Source: Isoperla grammatica (lineage: Eukaryota; Arthropoda; Insecta; Plecoptera; Perlodidae). From it: a stretch of DNA of 64,000 bases. The position numbers and the translations under genes are program-made. Each line of letters begins with the position of its first letter. The stretch's first letter is position 1. Under the pieces are notes generated by a model. It was not told where the DNA came from and did no database searches. It saw only the letters and a list, made by a program, of their open reading frames with translations. Positions 39,240 to 53,150 of this stretch are shown piece by piece. The stretch lies in contig CAMDTW010000307.1 of the NCBI GenBank assembly GCA_945910005.1, positions 310,001 through 374,000 on the forward strand. Direction: 5' to 3'.

Positions 39240-42200
39240 GATAGAAGACGTGGGTATGGTTAATTGAGTTGAACACTTCGTCGTAATTGGCATAAGACCC
39301 TCTATAAGCAGGAATACACAGAACTGCAAGAAGCTCCACCTTCTCTTAGATAATTGCGTTTATATGTCTATGACACTTCACTTCGGAGACTAAGCTTTTA
39401 TACGTAAACTCTTGATTTGATAGAAGACGTGGGTTTGTTTAATTGAGTTGAAAACTCCGTCGTAATTGGCATTAGACCCTCTATTAGCAGAAATATACAG
39501 AACGGCAAGAAACTCCGCCTTCTCTAAGATAATTGCGTTTATATGTCTATGACTCTTCACTTCGGAGACTACGCTTGTATACGTAAACTCTTGATTTGAT
39601 AGAAGACGTGGGTATGTTTAATTGAGTTGTACACTACGTCGTTATTGGCATTAGACCCTCTATTAGCAGGAGTATACAGAACTGCAAGAAACCCCGCCTT
39701 CTCTAAGATAATTGCGTTTATATGTCTATGACACTTCACTTCGGAGACTACGCTTTTACATGTAAACACTTGATTTGATAGAAGACATGGATATGGTTAA
39801 TTGAGTTGAAAACTTCGTCGTAATTGGCATAAGACCCTCTATTAGCAGGAATACACAGAACTGCAAGAAGCTCCGCGTTCTCTTAGATAATTGCGTTTAT
39901 ATGTCTATGACACTTCACTTCGGAGACTACGCTTTTATACGTAAACTCTTGATTTGATAGAAGACGTGGGTATGTTAAATTGAGTTGAACACTCCGTCGT
40001 AATTGGCATTAGACCCTCTATTAGCAGAAATATACAGAACGGCAAGAAACTCCGCCTTCTCTAAGATAATTGCGTTTATATGTCTTTGAAACTTCACTTC
40101 TGAGACTATGCTTTTATACGTAAACTCTTGATTTAATAGAAGACGTGGGTATGTTTAATTGAGTTGTACACTACGTCGTTATTGGCATTAGACCCTCTAT
40201 TAGCAGGAGTATACAGAACTGCAAGAAACTCCGCCTTCTCTAAGATAATTGCGTTTATATGTCTATGACACTTCACTTCGGAGACTACGCTTTTACATGT
40301 AAACTCTTGTTTTGATAGAAGACATGGATATGGTTAATTGAGTTAAACACTCCGTCGTTATTGCCATTAGACCTTCTAATCGCAGTAATACACAGAACTG
40401 CAAGAAACTCCGCCTTTTCTAAGATAATTGCGTTTATATGTCTATGACACTTCACTTCGGAGACTACGCTTTTATACGTTAACTCTTGATTTGATAGAAT
40501 ACGTGGGTATGTTTAATTAAGTTGAACACTCCGTCGTGATTTGCATTAGACCCTCTATAAGCAGGAATATACAAAACTGCAAGTAACTCCGCCTTCTCTA
40601 AGATAATTGCGTTTATATGTCCATACCACTACACTTCGGAGACTACGCTTTTATACGTAAACTCTTGATTTGATAGAAGACGTGGGTATGTTTTATTGAG
40701 TTGAACACTCTGTCGTAATAAGCATTAGACCTTCTATTAGCAGGAATACACAGAACTGCAAGAAACTCCGCCTTCTCTTAGATAATTGCGTTTATATGTC
40801 TATGACACTTCACTTCGGAGACTACGCTTTTACTTGTAAACTCTTGATTTGATAGAAGACGTGGGTATGTTTAATTAAGTTGAAAACTCCTTCGTTATTG
40901 GCATTAGACTTGCTATTTGCAGGAATATACAGAACTGCAAGAAGATCCGCCTTCTCTAAGATATTTGCGTTTATATGTCCATACCACTTCACTTCGGAAA
41001 CTACGCTTGTATACGTAAACTCTTGATTTGATAGAATACGTGGGTATGTTAAATTAGGTTGAACACTCCGTCGTGATTGGCATTAGACCTTCTAATAGCA
41101 GGAATATACAGAACTGCAAGAAACTCCGCCTTCTCTTAGATAATTGCGTTTATATGTCCATACCACTACACTTCGGAGACTACGCTTTTATACGTAAACT
41201 CTTGATTTGATAGAAGACGTGGGTATAGTAAATTGAGTTGTACACTAGGTCGTTATTGGCATTAGACTTTCTATAAGCAGGAATGTACAGAACTGCAAGA
41301 AACTCCGCCTTCTCTAAGATAATTGCGTTTATATGTCTATGACACTCACTTCGGAGACTACGCTTTTACATGTAAACTCTTGATTTGATAGAAGACGTGG
41401 GTATATTTAATTGACTTCAACACTCCGTCGTATTTGGCAATAGACACTCTATTAGCAAGAATATACATCACTGCAAGTAACTCCGCCTTCTCTAAGATAA
41501 TTGCGTTTATATGTCCATACCACTACACTTCGGAGACTACGCTTATACATGTAAACTCTTGATTTGATAGAAGACGTGGGTATGTTTTATTGAGTAGAAC
41601 ACTACGTTGTCATTGGCATTAGACCCTCTATTAGCAGGAATATACAGAACTGCAAGAAACTCCGCCTTCTCTTAAATAATTGAGTTTATATGTCTATGAC
41701 ACTTCACTTCGGAGACTACGCTTTTACATGTAAACTCTTGATTTGATAGAAGACGTGGGTATGTTTAATTGATTTGTACACTACGTCGTTATTGGCATTA
41801 GACCCTCTATTAGCAGGAGTATACAGAACTGCAAGAAACTCCGCCTTCTCTAAGATAATTGCGTTTGTATGTCTATGACACTTCACTTCGGAGACTACGC
41901 TTTTACATGTAAACTCTTGATTTGATAGAAGACATGGATATGGTTAATAAAGTTGAAAACTCCTTCGTAATTGGCATTAGACCTTCTAATTGCAGTAATA
42001 CACAGAACTGCAAGAAACTCCGCCTTCTCTAAGATAATTGCGTTTATATGTCTATGACATTTCACTTCGGAGACTACGGTTTTATACGTAAACTCTTGAT
42101 TTGATAGAATACGTGGGTATGTTAAATTAAGTTGAACACTCCGTCGTGATTAGCATTAGACCTTCTATTAGCAGGAATACACAGAACTGCAAAAAACTCC

Positions 42201-44700
42201 GCCTTCTCTTAGATAATTGCGTTTATATGTCTATGACACTTCACTTCGGAGACTACGCTTTTACATGTAAACTCTTGATTTGATAGAAGACGTGGATATG
42301 TTAATTGAGTTGAACACTCTGTCGTTATTGGCATAAGACCCTCTATTAGCAGGAATATACAGAACTGCAAGAAGCTCCGCCTTCTCTAAGATAATTGCGT
42401 TTATATGTCCATACCACTACACTTCGGAGACTACGCTTTTACATGTAAACTTTTGATTTGATAGAAGACGTGGGTATGTTTAATTAAGTGGAAAACTCCG
42501 TCGTTATTGGCATTAGACCCGCTATTAGCAGGAATATACAGAACTGCAAGAAGATCCGCCTTCTCTAAGATATTTGCGTTTATATGTCCATACCACTACA
42601 CTTCGGAAACTACGCTTTTATACGTAAACTCTTGATTTTATAGAATACGTGGGTATGATTAATTGATTTGAACGATCCGTCGTTATTGGCATTAGACCCT
42701 CAATTAGCAAGAATATACAGAACTGCAAGAAACTCCGCCTTCTCTTAGATAATGGCGTTTATATGTCCATACGGTACCACTACACTTCGGAGTCAATGCT
42801 TTTAAAGGTAAACTCTTGATTTGATAGAATACGTGGGTATGTTTAATTGAGTTGAACACTCCGTCGTTATTGGCATTAGACCTTCTATTAGCAGGAATAC
42901 ACAGAACTACAAGAAACTCCGCCTTCTCTTAGATAATTGCGTTTATATGTCTATGACACTTTACTTCGGAGACAACGCTTTTACATGTAAACTCTTGATT
43001 TGATAGAAGACGTGGATATGGTTAATTGAGTTGAACACTCCGTCGTAATTGGCATTAGACCCTTTATAAGCAGGAATATACAGAACTGCAAGAAGCTCCG
43101 CCTTCTCTAAGATAAATGCGTTTATATGTCTATGACACTTCACTTCGGAGACTACGCTTTTACATGTAAACTCTAAATTTGATAGAAGACGTGGATATGG
43201 TTAATTGAGTTGAACACTCTGTCGTTATTGGCATTAGACCCTCTATTAGCAGGAGTATACAGAACTGCAAGAAACTCCGCCTTCTCTAAGATAATTGCGT
43301 TTATATGTCTATGACACTTCACTTCGGAGACTACGCTTTTACATGTAAACTCTTGATTTGATAGAAGACATGGATATGGTTAATTGAGTTTAACACTCCG
43401 TCGTTATAGGCATTAGACCCTCTATTAGCAGGAATACACAGAACTGCAAGAATCTTCGCCTTCTCTTAGATAATTGCGTTTATATGTCTATGACACTTCA
43501 CTTCGGAGACTACGCCTTTATACGTAAACTCTTGATTTGATAGAATACGTGGGTATGTTGAATTAAGTTGAACACTTCGTCGTGATTGGCATTAGACCTT
43601 CTAATAGCAGGAATATACAGAACTGCAAGAAACTCCGCCTTCTCTTAGATAATTGCGTTTATATGTCCATACCACTACACTTCGGAGACTACGCTTTTAT
43701 ACGTAAACTCTTGATTTGATAGAAGACGTGGGTATTGTTAATTAAGTTGTACACTAGGTCGTTATTGGCATTAGACTTTCTATAAGCAGGAATGTACAGA
43801 ACTGCAAGAAACTCCGCCTTCTCTTAGATAATTGCGTTTATATGTCTATTACACTTCACTTCGGAGACTACGCTTTTACATGTAAACTCTTGATTTGATA
43901 GAAGACGTGGGTATGTTTAATTGAGTTCAACACTCCTTCGTATTTGGCAATAGACCCTCTATTAGCAAGAATATACAGACTTGCAAGAAACTCCACCTTC
44001 TCTAAGATAATTGCGTTAAGTCCATGACACTTCCCTTCGGAGACAACGCTTTTATACGTAAACTCTTGATTTGATAGAATACGTGGGTATGTTTAATAAA
44101 GTTGAACACTCCGTCGTGATAAGCATTAGACTCTCTATTAGCAAAAAATATACAGAACTGCAAAAAACTCCGCCTTCTCTAAGATAATTGCGTTAAGTCC
44201 ATGACACTACCCTTCGGAGACAACGCATTTATACGTAAACTCTTGATTTGATAGAATACGTGGGTATGTTTAATTAAGTTAAACACTCCGTCGTTATTGG
44301 CATTAGACCCTCTATTAGCAGGAATACAAAAACCTGCAAACAACTTCGCCTTCTCTTACATAATTGCGTTTATATGTCCATACCACTTCACTTCAAAGAC
44401 TACGCTTTTATACGTAAACTCTTGATTTGATAGAATACGTGGGTATGTTTAATTGAGTTGAACACTCCGTCGTTATAAGCAATAGACCCTTTATTAGCAG
44501 GAATATACAGAACTGTAAGAAACTCCGCCTTCTCTAAGATAATTGCGTTTATATGTCCATACCACTACACTTCGGAGTCAACGCTTTTATACGTAAACTC
44601 TTGATTTGATAGAATACGTGGGTATGTTTAATTGAGTTGAACACTCCGTCGTAATTGGCATTAGACCCTCTATTAGCAGGAATATACAGAACTGCAAGAA
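39150..44700 (+). repeat. Tandem duplication of 31.45-37.0 kb (offset 7,695)
   Basis: A copy of about 31,455-37,005 at a constant offset of 7,695 bp (43 monomers). It even shares small variants missing from copy 1, such as CTTGTTTTGATAGAAGAC (32,610 and 40,305), GTCTTTGAAACTTC (32,387 and 40,082), ACCCTCAATTAGC (about 35,002 and 42,697) and CAGACTTGCAAG (36,280 and 43,975). It is therefore derived from the neighbouring sequence of copy 2, not independently from copy 1, and looks very young. Confidence 0.88.
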
Positions 44701-46205
44701 ACTCCGCCTTCTCTTAGATAATTGCGTTTATATGTCCATACGGTACCACTACACTTCGGACACTACGCTTTTATACGTAAACTCTTGATTTGATAGAAGA
44801 CGTGGGTATGGTTAATTGAGTTGAAAACTTCGTCGTAATTGGCATAAGACTCTCTATTAGCAGGAATACACAGAACTGCAAGAAGCTCCGCCTTCTCTTA
44901 GATAATTGCGTTTATATGTCTATGACAATTCACTTCGGAGACTACGCTTTTATACCTAAACTCTTGATTTGATAGAAAACGTGGTTATGTTTAATTGAGT
45001 TGAACACTCCGTCGTAATTGGCATTAGACCCTCTATTAGCAGAAATATACAGAACGGCAAGAAACTCCGCCTTCTCTAAGATAATTGCGTTTATATGTCT
45101 ATGACACTTCACTTCGGAGACAACGCTTTTATACGTTAACTCTTGATTTGATAGAATACGTGGGTATGTTTAATTAAGTTAAACACTCCGTCGTTATTAG
45201 CATTAGACCCTCTATTAGCAGGAATACAAAGACCTGCAAACAACTCCGCCTTCTCTAAGATAATTGCGTTTGTATGTCTATGACAATTCACTTCGGAGAC
45301 TACGCTTTTACATGTAAACTCTTGATTTGATAGAAGACATGGATATGGTTAATAAAGTTGAACACTCCGTCGTTATTGGCATTAGACCTTCTAATTGCAG
45401 TAATACACAGAACTGCAAGAAACTCCGCCTTCTCTAAGATAATTGCGTTTATATGTCTATGACACTTCACTTCGGAGACTACGCTTTTATACGTAAACTC
45501 TTGATTTGATGGAATACGTGGGTATGTTTAATTCAGTTGAAAACTCCGTCGTGATTGGCATTAGACCCTCTATTAGCAGGAATATACAGAACTGCAAGAA
45601 ACTCCGCCTTCTCTAAGATAATTGCGTTTATCCACTACACTTCGGAGACTACGCTTTTATACGTAAACTCTTGATTTGATAGAAGACGTGGGTATGTTTA
45701 ATATAGTTGAACACTCCGTCGTTATAAGCATAAAACCTTCTATTAGCAGGAATACACAGAACTGCAAAAAACTCCGCCTTCTCTTGGATAATTGCGTTTA
45801 TATGTCTATGACACTTCACTTCGGAGACTACGCTTTTACATGTAAACTCTTGATTTGATAGAAGACGTGGATATGTTAATTGAGTTGAACACTCTGTCGT
45901 TATTGGCATTAGACCCTCTATTAGCAGGAATATACAGAACTGCAAGAAGCTCCGCCTTCTCTAAGATAATTGCGTTTATATGTCCATACCACTACACTTC
46001 GGAGACTACGCTTTTACATGTAAACTTTTGATTTAATAGAAGACGTGGGTATGTTTAATTAAGTTGAAAACTCCGTCGTTATTGGCATTAGACCCGCTAT
46101 TAGCAGGAATATACAGAACTGCAAGAAGATCCGCCTTCTCTAAGATATTTGCGTTTATATGTCCATACCACTACACTTCGGAAACTACGCTTTTATACGT
46201 AAACT
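44700..46205 (+). repeat. Continuation of the 7-kb duplication after a three-monomer loss (offset 7,158)
   Basis: At about 44,700 the offset to the source changes from 7,695 to 7,158 bp, a loss of 537 bp or three monomers. The lost monomers correspond to 37.01-37.54 kb, including the TAGATTTTTGCGTG type. From there the sequence matches 37,542-39,047, including the 170-bp monomer at 45,508. It then ends where 39,048 becomes GATTTGATAG and this copy continues GATTTTATAG into the 22.2-kb-type sequence. Confidence 0.85.
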
Positions 46206-49200
46206 CTTGATTTTATAGAATACGTGGGTATGATTAATTGATTTGAACGATCCGTCGTTATTGGCATTAGACCCTCTATTAGCAAGAATATACAGAACTG
46301 CAAGAAACTCCGCCTTCTCTTAGATAATTGCGTTTATATGTCCATACGGTACCACTACACTTCGGAGTCAATGCTTTTATACGTAAACTCTTGATTTGAT
46401 AGAATACGTGGGTATGTTAATTGAGTTGAACCCTCCGTCGTTATTGGCATTAGACCTTCTATTAGCAGGAATACACAGAACTGCAAGAAACTCCGCCTTC
46501 TCTTAGATAATTGCGTTTATATGTCTATGACACTTTACTTCGGAGACTACGCTTTTACATGTAAACTCTTGATTTGATAGAAGACGTGGATATGGTTAAT
46601 TGAGTTGAACACTCCGTCGTAATTGGCATTAGACCCTTTATCAGCAGGAATATACTGAACTGCAAGAAGCTCCGCCTTCTCTAAGATAAATGCGTTTATA
46701 TGTCTATGACACTTCACTTCGGGGACTACGCTTTTACATGTAAACTCTTGATTTGATAGAAGACGTGGATATGGTAAATTGAGTTGAACACTCTGTCTGT
46801 TTTAACATTAGACCCTCTATTAGCAGGAATATACAGAAATGCAAGAAGCTCCGCCTTCTCTAGGATAATTGCGTTTATATGTCCATATCCCTTCACTTCG
46901 GAGACTACGCTTTTACATGTAAACTCTTGATTTGATAGAAGACGTGGGTATGTTTAATTAAGTTGAACACTCCGTCGTTATTGGCATTAGACCCGCTATT
47001 AGCAGGAATATACAGAACTGCAAGAAGACCCGCCGTCTCTATGATATTTGCGTTTATATGTCCATACCACTACACTTCGGAAACTACGCTTTTATACGTA
47101 AACTCTTGATTTTATAGAATACGTGGGTATGATTAATTGATTTAAACGATCCGTCGTTATTGGCATTAGACCTTCTATTAGCAAGAATATACAGAACTGC
47201 AAGAAACTCTGCCTTCTCTTAGATAATTGCGTTTATATGTCCATACGGTACCACTACACTTCGGAGACTACGCTTTTATACGTAAACTCTTGATTTGATA
47301 GAAGACGTGGGTATGTTAAATTGAGTTGAACACTCCGTCGTAATTGGCATTAGACCCTCTATTAGCAGAAATATACAGAACGGTAAGAAACTCCGCCTTC
47401 TCTAAGATAATTGCGTTTATATGTCTATGACACTTCACTTCGGAGACTACGCTTTTATACGTAAACTCTTGATTTGATAGAAGACGTGGGTATGTTTAAT
47501 TGAGTTGTACACTACGTCGTTATTGGCATTAGACCCTCTATTAGCAGGAGTATACAGAACTGCAAGAAACGCCGCCTTCTCTAAGATAATTGCGTTTATA
47601 TGTCTATGACACTTCACTTCGGAGACTACGCTTTTACATGTAAACTCTTGATTTGATAGAAGACATGGATATGGTTAATTGAGTTGAACACTCCGTCAAT
47701 ATTGGCATAAGACCTTCTAATTGCAGTAATACACAGAACTGCAAGAAACTCCGCCTTCTGTAAGATAATTGCGTTTATATGTCTAGGACACTTCACTTCG
47801 GAGACTACGCTTTTATACGTAAACTCTTGATTTGATAGAATACGTGGGTATGTTAAATTAAGTTGAACACTCCGTCGTGATTGGCATTAGACCCTCTATT
47901 AGCAAGAATATACAGAACTGCAAGAAACTCCGCCTTCTCTAAGATAATTGCGTTTATATGTCCATACCACTACACTTCGGAGACTACGCTTTTATACGTA
48001 AACTCTTGATTCGATAGAAGACGTGGATATGTTAATTGAGTTGAACACTTTGTCGTAATTGGCATTAGACCCTCTATTAGCAGGAATATACAGAACTGCA
48101 AAAAGCTCCGCCTTCTCTAACATAATTGCGTTTATATGTCCATACCACTACACTTCGGAGACTACGCTTTTACATGTAAACTCTTGATTTGATAGAAGAC
48201 GTGGGTATGTTTAATTAAGTTGAAAACTCGGGCGTTATTAGCATTAGACCCGCTATTAGCAGGAATATTTAGAACTGCAAGAAGATCCGCCTTCTCTAAG
48301 ATATTTGCGTTTATATGTCCATACCACTACACTTCGGAAACTACGCTTTTATACGTTAACTCTTGATTTTATAGAATACGTGGGTATGATTAATTGATTT
48401 GAACGATCCGTCGTTATTGGCATTAGACCCTCTATTGGCTAGAATATACAGAACTGCAAGAAACTCCGCCTTCTCTTAGATAATTGCGTTTATATGTCCA
48501 TACGGTACCACTACACTTCGGAGACTACGCTTTTAAACGTAAATTCTTGATTTGATAGAAGACGTGGGTATGGTTAATTGAGTTGAACACTTCGTCGTAA
48601 TTGGCATAAGACCCTCTATAAGCAGGAATACACAGAACTGCAAGAAGCTCCACCTTCTCTTAGATAATTGCGTTTATATGTCTATGACACTTCACTTCGG
48701 AGACTTAGCTTTTATACGTAAACTCTTGATTTGATAGAAGACGTGGGTTTGTTTAATTGAGTTGAAAACTCCGTCGTAATTGGCATTAGACCCTCTATTA
48801 GCAGAAATATACAGAACGGCAAGAAACTCCGCCTTCTCTAAGATAATTGCGTTTATATGTCTATGACTCTTCACTTCGGAGACTACGCTTGTATACGTAA
48901 ACTCTTGATTTGATAGAAGACGTGGGTATGTTTAATTGAGTTGTACACTACGTCGTTATTGGCATTAGACACTCTATTAGCAGGAGTATACAGAACTGCA
49001 AGAAACCCCGCCTTCTCTAAGATAATTGCGTTTATATGTCTATGACACTTCACTTCGGAGACTACGCTTTTACATGTAAACACTTGATTTGATAGAAGAC
49101 ATGGATATGGTTAATTGAGTTGAAAACTTCGTCGTAATTGGCATAAGACCCTCTATTAGCAGGAATACACAGAACTGCAAGAAGCTCCGCCTTCTCTTAG

Positions 49201-52200
49201 ATAATTGCGTTTATATGTCTATGACACTTCACTTCGGAGACTACGCTTTTATACGTAAACTCTTGATTTGATAGAAGACGTGGGTATGTTAAATTGAGTT
49301 GAACACTCCGTCGTAATTGGCATTAGACCCTCTATTAGCAGAAATATACAGAACGGCAAGAAACTCCGCCTTCTCTAAGATAATTGCGTTTATATGTCTT
49401 TGACACTTCACTTCTGAGACTACGCTTTTATACGTAAACTCTTGATTTGATAGAAGACGTGGGTATGTTTAATTGAGTTGTACACTACGTCGTTATTGGC
49501 ATTAGACCCTCTATTAGCAGGAGTATACAGAACTGCAAGAAACTCCGCCTTCTCTAAGATAATTGCGTTTATATGTCTATGACACTTCACTTCGGAGACT
49601 ACGCTTTTACATGTAAACTCTTGATTTGATAGAAGACATGGATATGGTTAATTGAGTTAAACACTCCGTCGTTATTGCCATTAGACCTTCTAATCGCAGT
49701 AATACACAGAACTGCAAGAAACTCCGCCTTCTCTAAGATAATTGCGTTTATATGTCTATGACACTTTACTTCGGAGACTACGCTTTTATACGTAAACTCT
49801 TGATTTGATAGAATACGTGGGTATGTTTAATTAAGTTGAACACTCCGTCGTGATTTGCATTAGACCCTCTATAAGCAGGAATATACAAAACTGCAAGAAA
49901 CTCCACCTTCTCTAAGATAATTGCGTTTATATGTCCATACCACTACACTTCGGAGACTACGCTTTAATACGTAAACTCTTGATTTGATAGAAGACGTGGG
50001 TATGTTTTATTGAGTTGAACACTCTGTCGTAATAAGCATTAGACCTTCTATTAGCAGGAATACACAGAACTGCAAGAAACTCCGCCTTCTCTTAGATAAT
50101 TGCGTTTATATGTCTATGACACTTCACTTCGGAGACTACGCTTTTACATGTAAACTCTTGATTTGATAGAAGACGTGGGTATGTTTAATTAAGTTGAAAA
50201 CTCCTTCGTTATTGGCATTAGACTTGCTATTAGCAGGAATATACAGAACTGCAAGAAGATCCGCCTTCTCTAAGATATTTGCGTTTATATGTCCATACCA
50301 CTTCACTTCGGAAACTACGCTTTTATACGTAAACTCTTGATTTTATAGAATACGTGGGTATGATTAATTGATTTGAACGATCCGTCGTTATCGGCATTAG
50401 ACCCTCTATTAGCAAGAATTTACAGAACTGCAAGAAACTCCGCCTTCTCTTAGATAATTGCGTTTTTATGTCCATACGGTACCACTACACTTCGGAGACT
50501 ACGCTTTTATACGTAAATTCTTGATTTGATAGAAGACGTGGGTATGGTTAATTGAGTTGAACACTTCGTCGTAATTGGCATAAGACCCTCTACTAGCAGG
50601 AATACACATAACTGCAAGAAGCTCCGCCTTCTCTTAGATAATTGCGTTTATATGTCTATGACACTTCACTTCGGAGACTAAGCTTTTATACGTAAACTCT
50701 TGATTTGATAGAAGACGTGGGTATGTTTAATTGAGTTGAACACTCCGTCGTAATTGGCATTAGACCCTCTATTAGCAGAAATATACAGAACGGCAAGAAA
50801 CTCCGCCTTCTCTAAGATAATTGCGTTTATATGTCTATGACACTTCACTTCGGAGACAGCGCTTGTATACGTAAACTCTTGATTTGATAGAAGACGTGGG
50901 TATGTTTAATTGAGTTTTACACTACGTCGTTATTGGCATTAGACCCTCTATTAGCAGGAGTATACAGAACTGCAAGAAACTCCGCCTTCTCTAAGATAAT
51001 TGCGTTTATATGTCTATGACACTTCACTTCGGAGACTACGCTTTTACATGTTAACTCTTGATTTGATAAAAGACATGGATATGGTTAATTGAGTTGAACA
51101 CTCCGTCGTTATTGGCATTAGACCCTCTATTAGCAGGAATACACAGAACTGCAAGAAACTCCGCCTTCTCTTAGATAATTGCGTTTATATGTCTATGACA
51201 CTTCACTTCGGAGACTACGCTTTTATACGTAAACTCTTGATTTGATAGAATACGTGGGTATGTTAAATTAGGTTGAACACTCCGTCGTGATTGGCATTAG
51301 ACCTTCTAATAGCAGGAATATACAGAACTGCAAGAAACTCCGCCTTCTCTTAGATAATTGCGTTTATATGTCCATACCACTACACTTCGGAGACTACGCT
51401 TTTATACGTAAACTCTTGATTTGATAGAAGACGTGGGTATAGTTAATTGAGTTGTACACTAGGTCGTTATTGGCATTAGACTTTCTATAAGCAGGAATGT
51501 ACAGCACTGCAAGAAACTCCGCCTTCTCTAAGATAATTGCGTTTATATGTCTATGACACTCACTTCGGAGACTACGCTTTTACATGTAAACTCTTGATTT
51601 GATAGAAGACGTGGGTATATTTAATTGACTTCAACACTCCGTCGTATTTGGCAATAGACACTCTATTAGCAAGAATATACATAACTGCAAGAAACTCCGC
51701 CTTCTCTAAGATAATTGCGTTTATATGTCCATACCACTACACTTCGGAGACTACGCTTATACATGTAAACTCTTGATTTGATAGAAGACGTGGGTATGTT
51801 TTATTGAGTAGAACACTACGTTGTCATTGGCATTAGACCCTCTATTAGCAGGAATATACAGAACTGCAAGAAACTCCGCCTTCTCTTAAATAATTGAGTT
51901 TATATGTCTATGACACTTCACTTCAGAGACTACGCTTTTACATGTAAACTCTTGATTTGATAGAAGACGTGGGTATGTTTAATTGATTTGTACACTACGT
52001 CGTTATTGGCATTAGACCCTCTATTAGCAGGAGTATACAGAACTGCAAGAAACTCCGATTTCTCTAAGATAATTGCGTTTGTATGTCTATGACACTTCAC
52101 TTCGGAGACTACGCTTTTACATGTAAACTCTTGATTTGATAGAAGACATGGATATGGTAAATAAAGTTGAAAACTCCTTCGTAATTGGCATTAGACCTTC

Positions 52201-53150
52201 TAATTGCAGTAATACACAGAACTGCAAGAAACTCCGCCTTCTCTAAGATAATTGCGTTTATATGTCTATGACATTTCACTTCGGAGACTACGGTTTTATA
52301 CGTAAACTCTTGATTTGATAGAATACGTGGGTATGTTAAATTAAGTTGAACACTCCGTCGTGATAAGCATTAGACCTTTTATTAGCAGGAATACACAGAA
52401 CTGCAAAAAACTCCGCCTTCTCTTTGATAATTGCGTTTATATGTCTATGACACTTCACTTCGGAGACTACGCTTTTACATGTAAACTCTTGATTTGATAG
52501 AAGACGTGGATATGTTAATTGAGTTGAACACTCTGTCGTTATTGGCATAAGACCCTCTATTAGCAGGAATATACAGAACTGCAAGAAGCTCCGCCTTCTC
52601 TAAGATAATTGCGTTTCTATGTCCATACCACTACACTTCGGAGACTACGCTTTTACATGTAAACTTTTGATTTGATAGAAGACGTGGGTATGTTTAATTA
52701 AGTGGAAAACTCCGTCGTTATTGGCATTAGACCCGCTATTAGCAGGAATATACAGAACTGCAAGAAGATCCGCCTTCTCTAAGATATTTGCGTTTATATG
52801 TCCATACCACTACACTTCGGAAACTACGCTTTTATACGTAAACTCTTGATTTTATAGAATACGTGGGTATGATTAATTGATTTGAACGATCCGTCGTTAT
52901 TGGCATTAGACCCTCTATTAGCAAGAATATACAGAACTGCAAGAAACTCCGCCTTCTCTTAGATAATGGCGTTTATATGTCCATACGGTACCACTACACT
53001 TCGGAGTCAATGCTTTTAAAGGTAAACTCTTGATTTGATAGAATACGTTGGTATGTTTAATTGAGTTGAACACTCCGTCGTTATTGGCATTAGACCTTCT
53101 ATTAGCAGGAATACACAGAACTGCAAGAAACTCCGCCTTCTCTTAGATAA
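46206..53150 (+). repeat. Second half of giant unit copy 2 (matches 22.2-29.3 kb)
   Basis: Collinear with 22.2-29.3 kb of copy 1, first at offset 24,007. After about 47,300 the offset is 23,828, because the monomer at about 23.28-23.46 kb (AAGTTAATTACTTCG) is missing here. Shared rare features include the GATTCGATAG monomer start (24,181 and 48,009), CTATTGGCTAG (24,605 and 48,433), GGAGACTTAGC (24,871 and 48,699) and CTCCGATTTCTC (28,226 and 52,054). Confidence 0.87.

Larger units (their letters stand above)
29270..53150 (+). repeat. Giant higher-order unit, copy 2, expanded to 23.8 kb
   Basis: Second copy of the unit at 12.42-29.27 kb. From 29.27 to 39.05 kb it follows copy 1 at offset 16,849. 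From 39.05 to 46.2 kb it carries an extra duplicated segment. At 46.2 kb it resumes copy 1 (from 22.2 kb) at offset 24,007, then from about 47.3 kb at offset 23,828 until about 53.15 kb. Shared private variants such as TTTATCAGCAGG (22,630 and 46,638) and CTCTGTCTGTTTTAAC (22,786 and 46,793) confirm the resumed alignment. Offsets add up: 16,849 + 7,158 = 24,007, and minus one 179-bp monomer gives 23,828. Confidence 0.85.
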
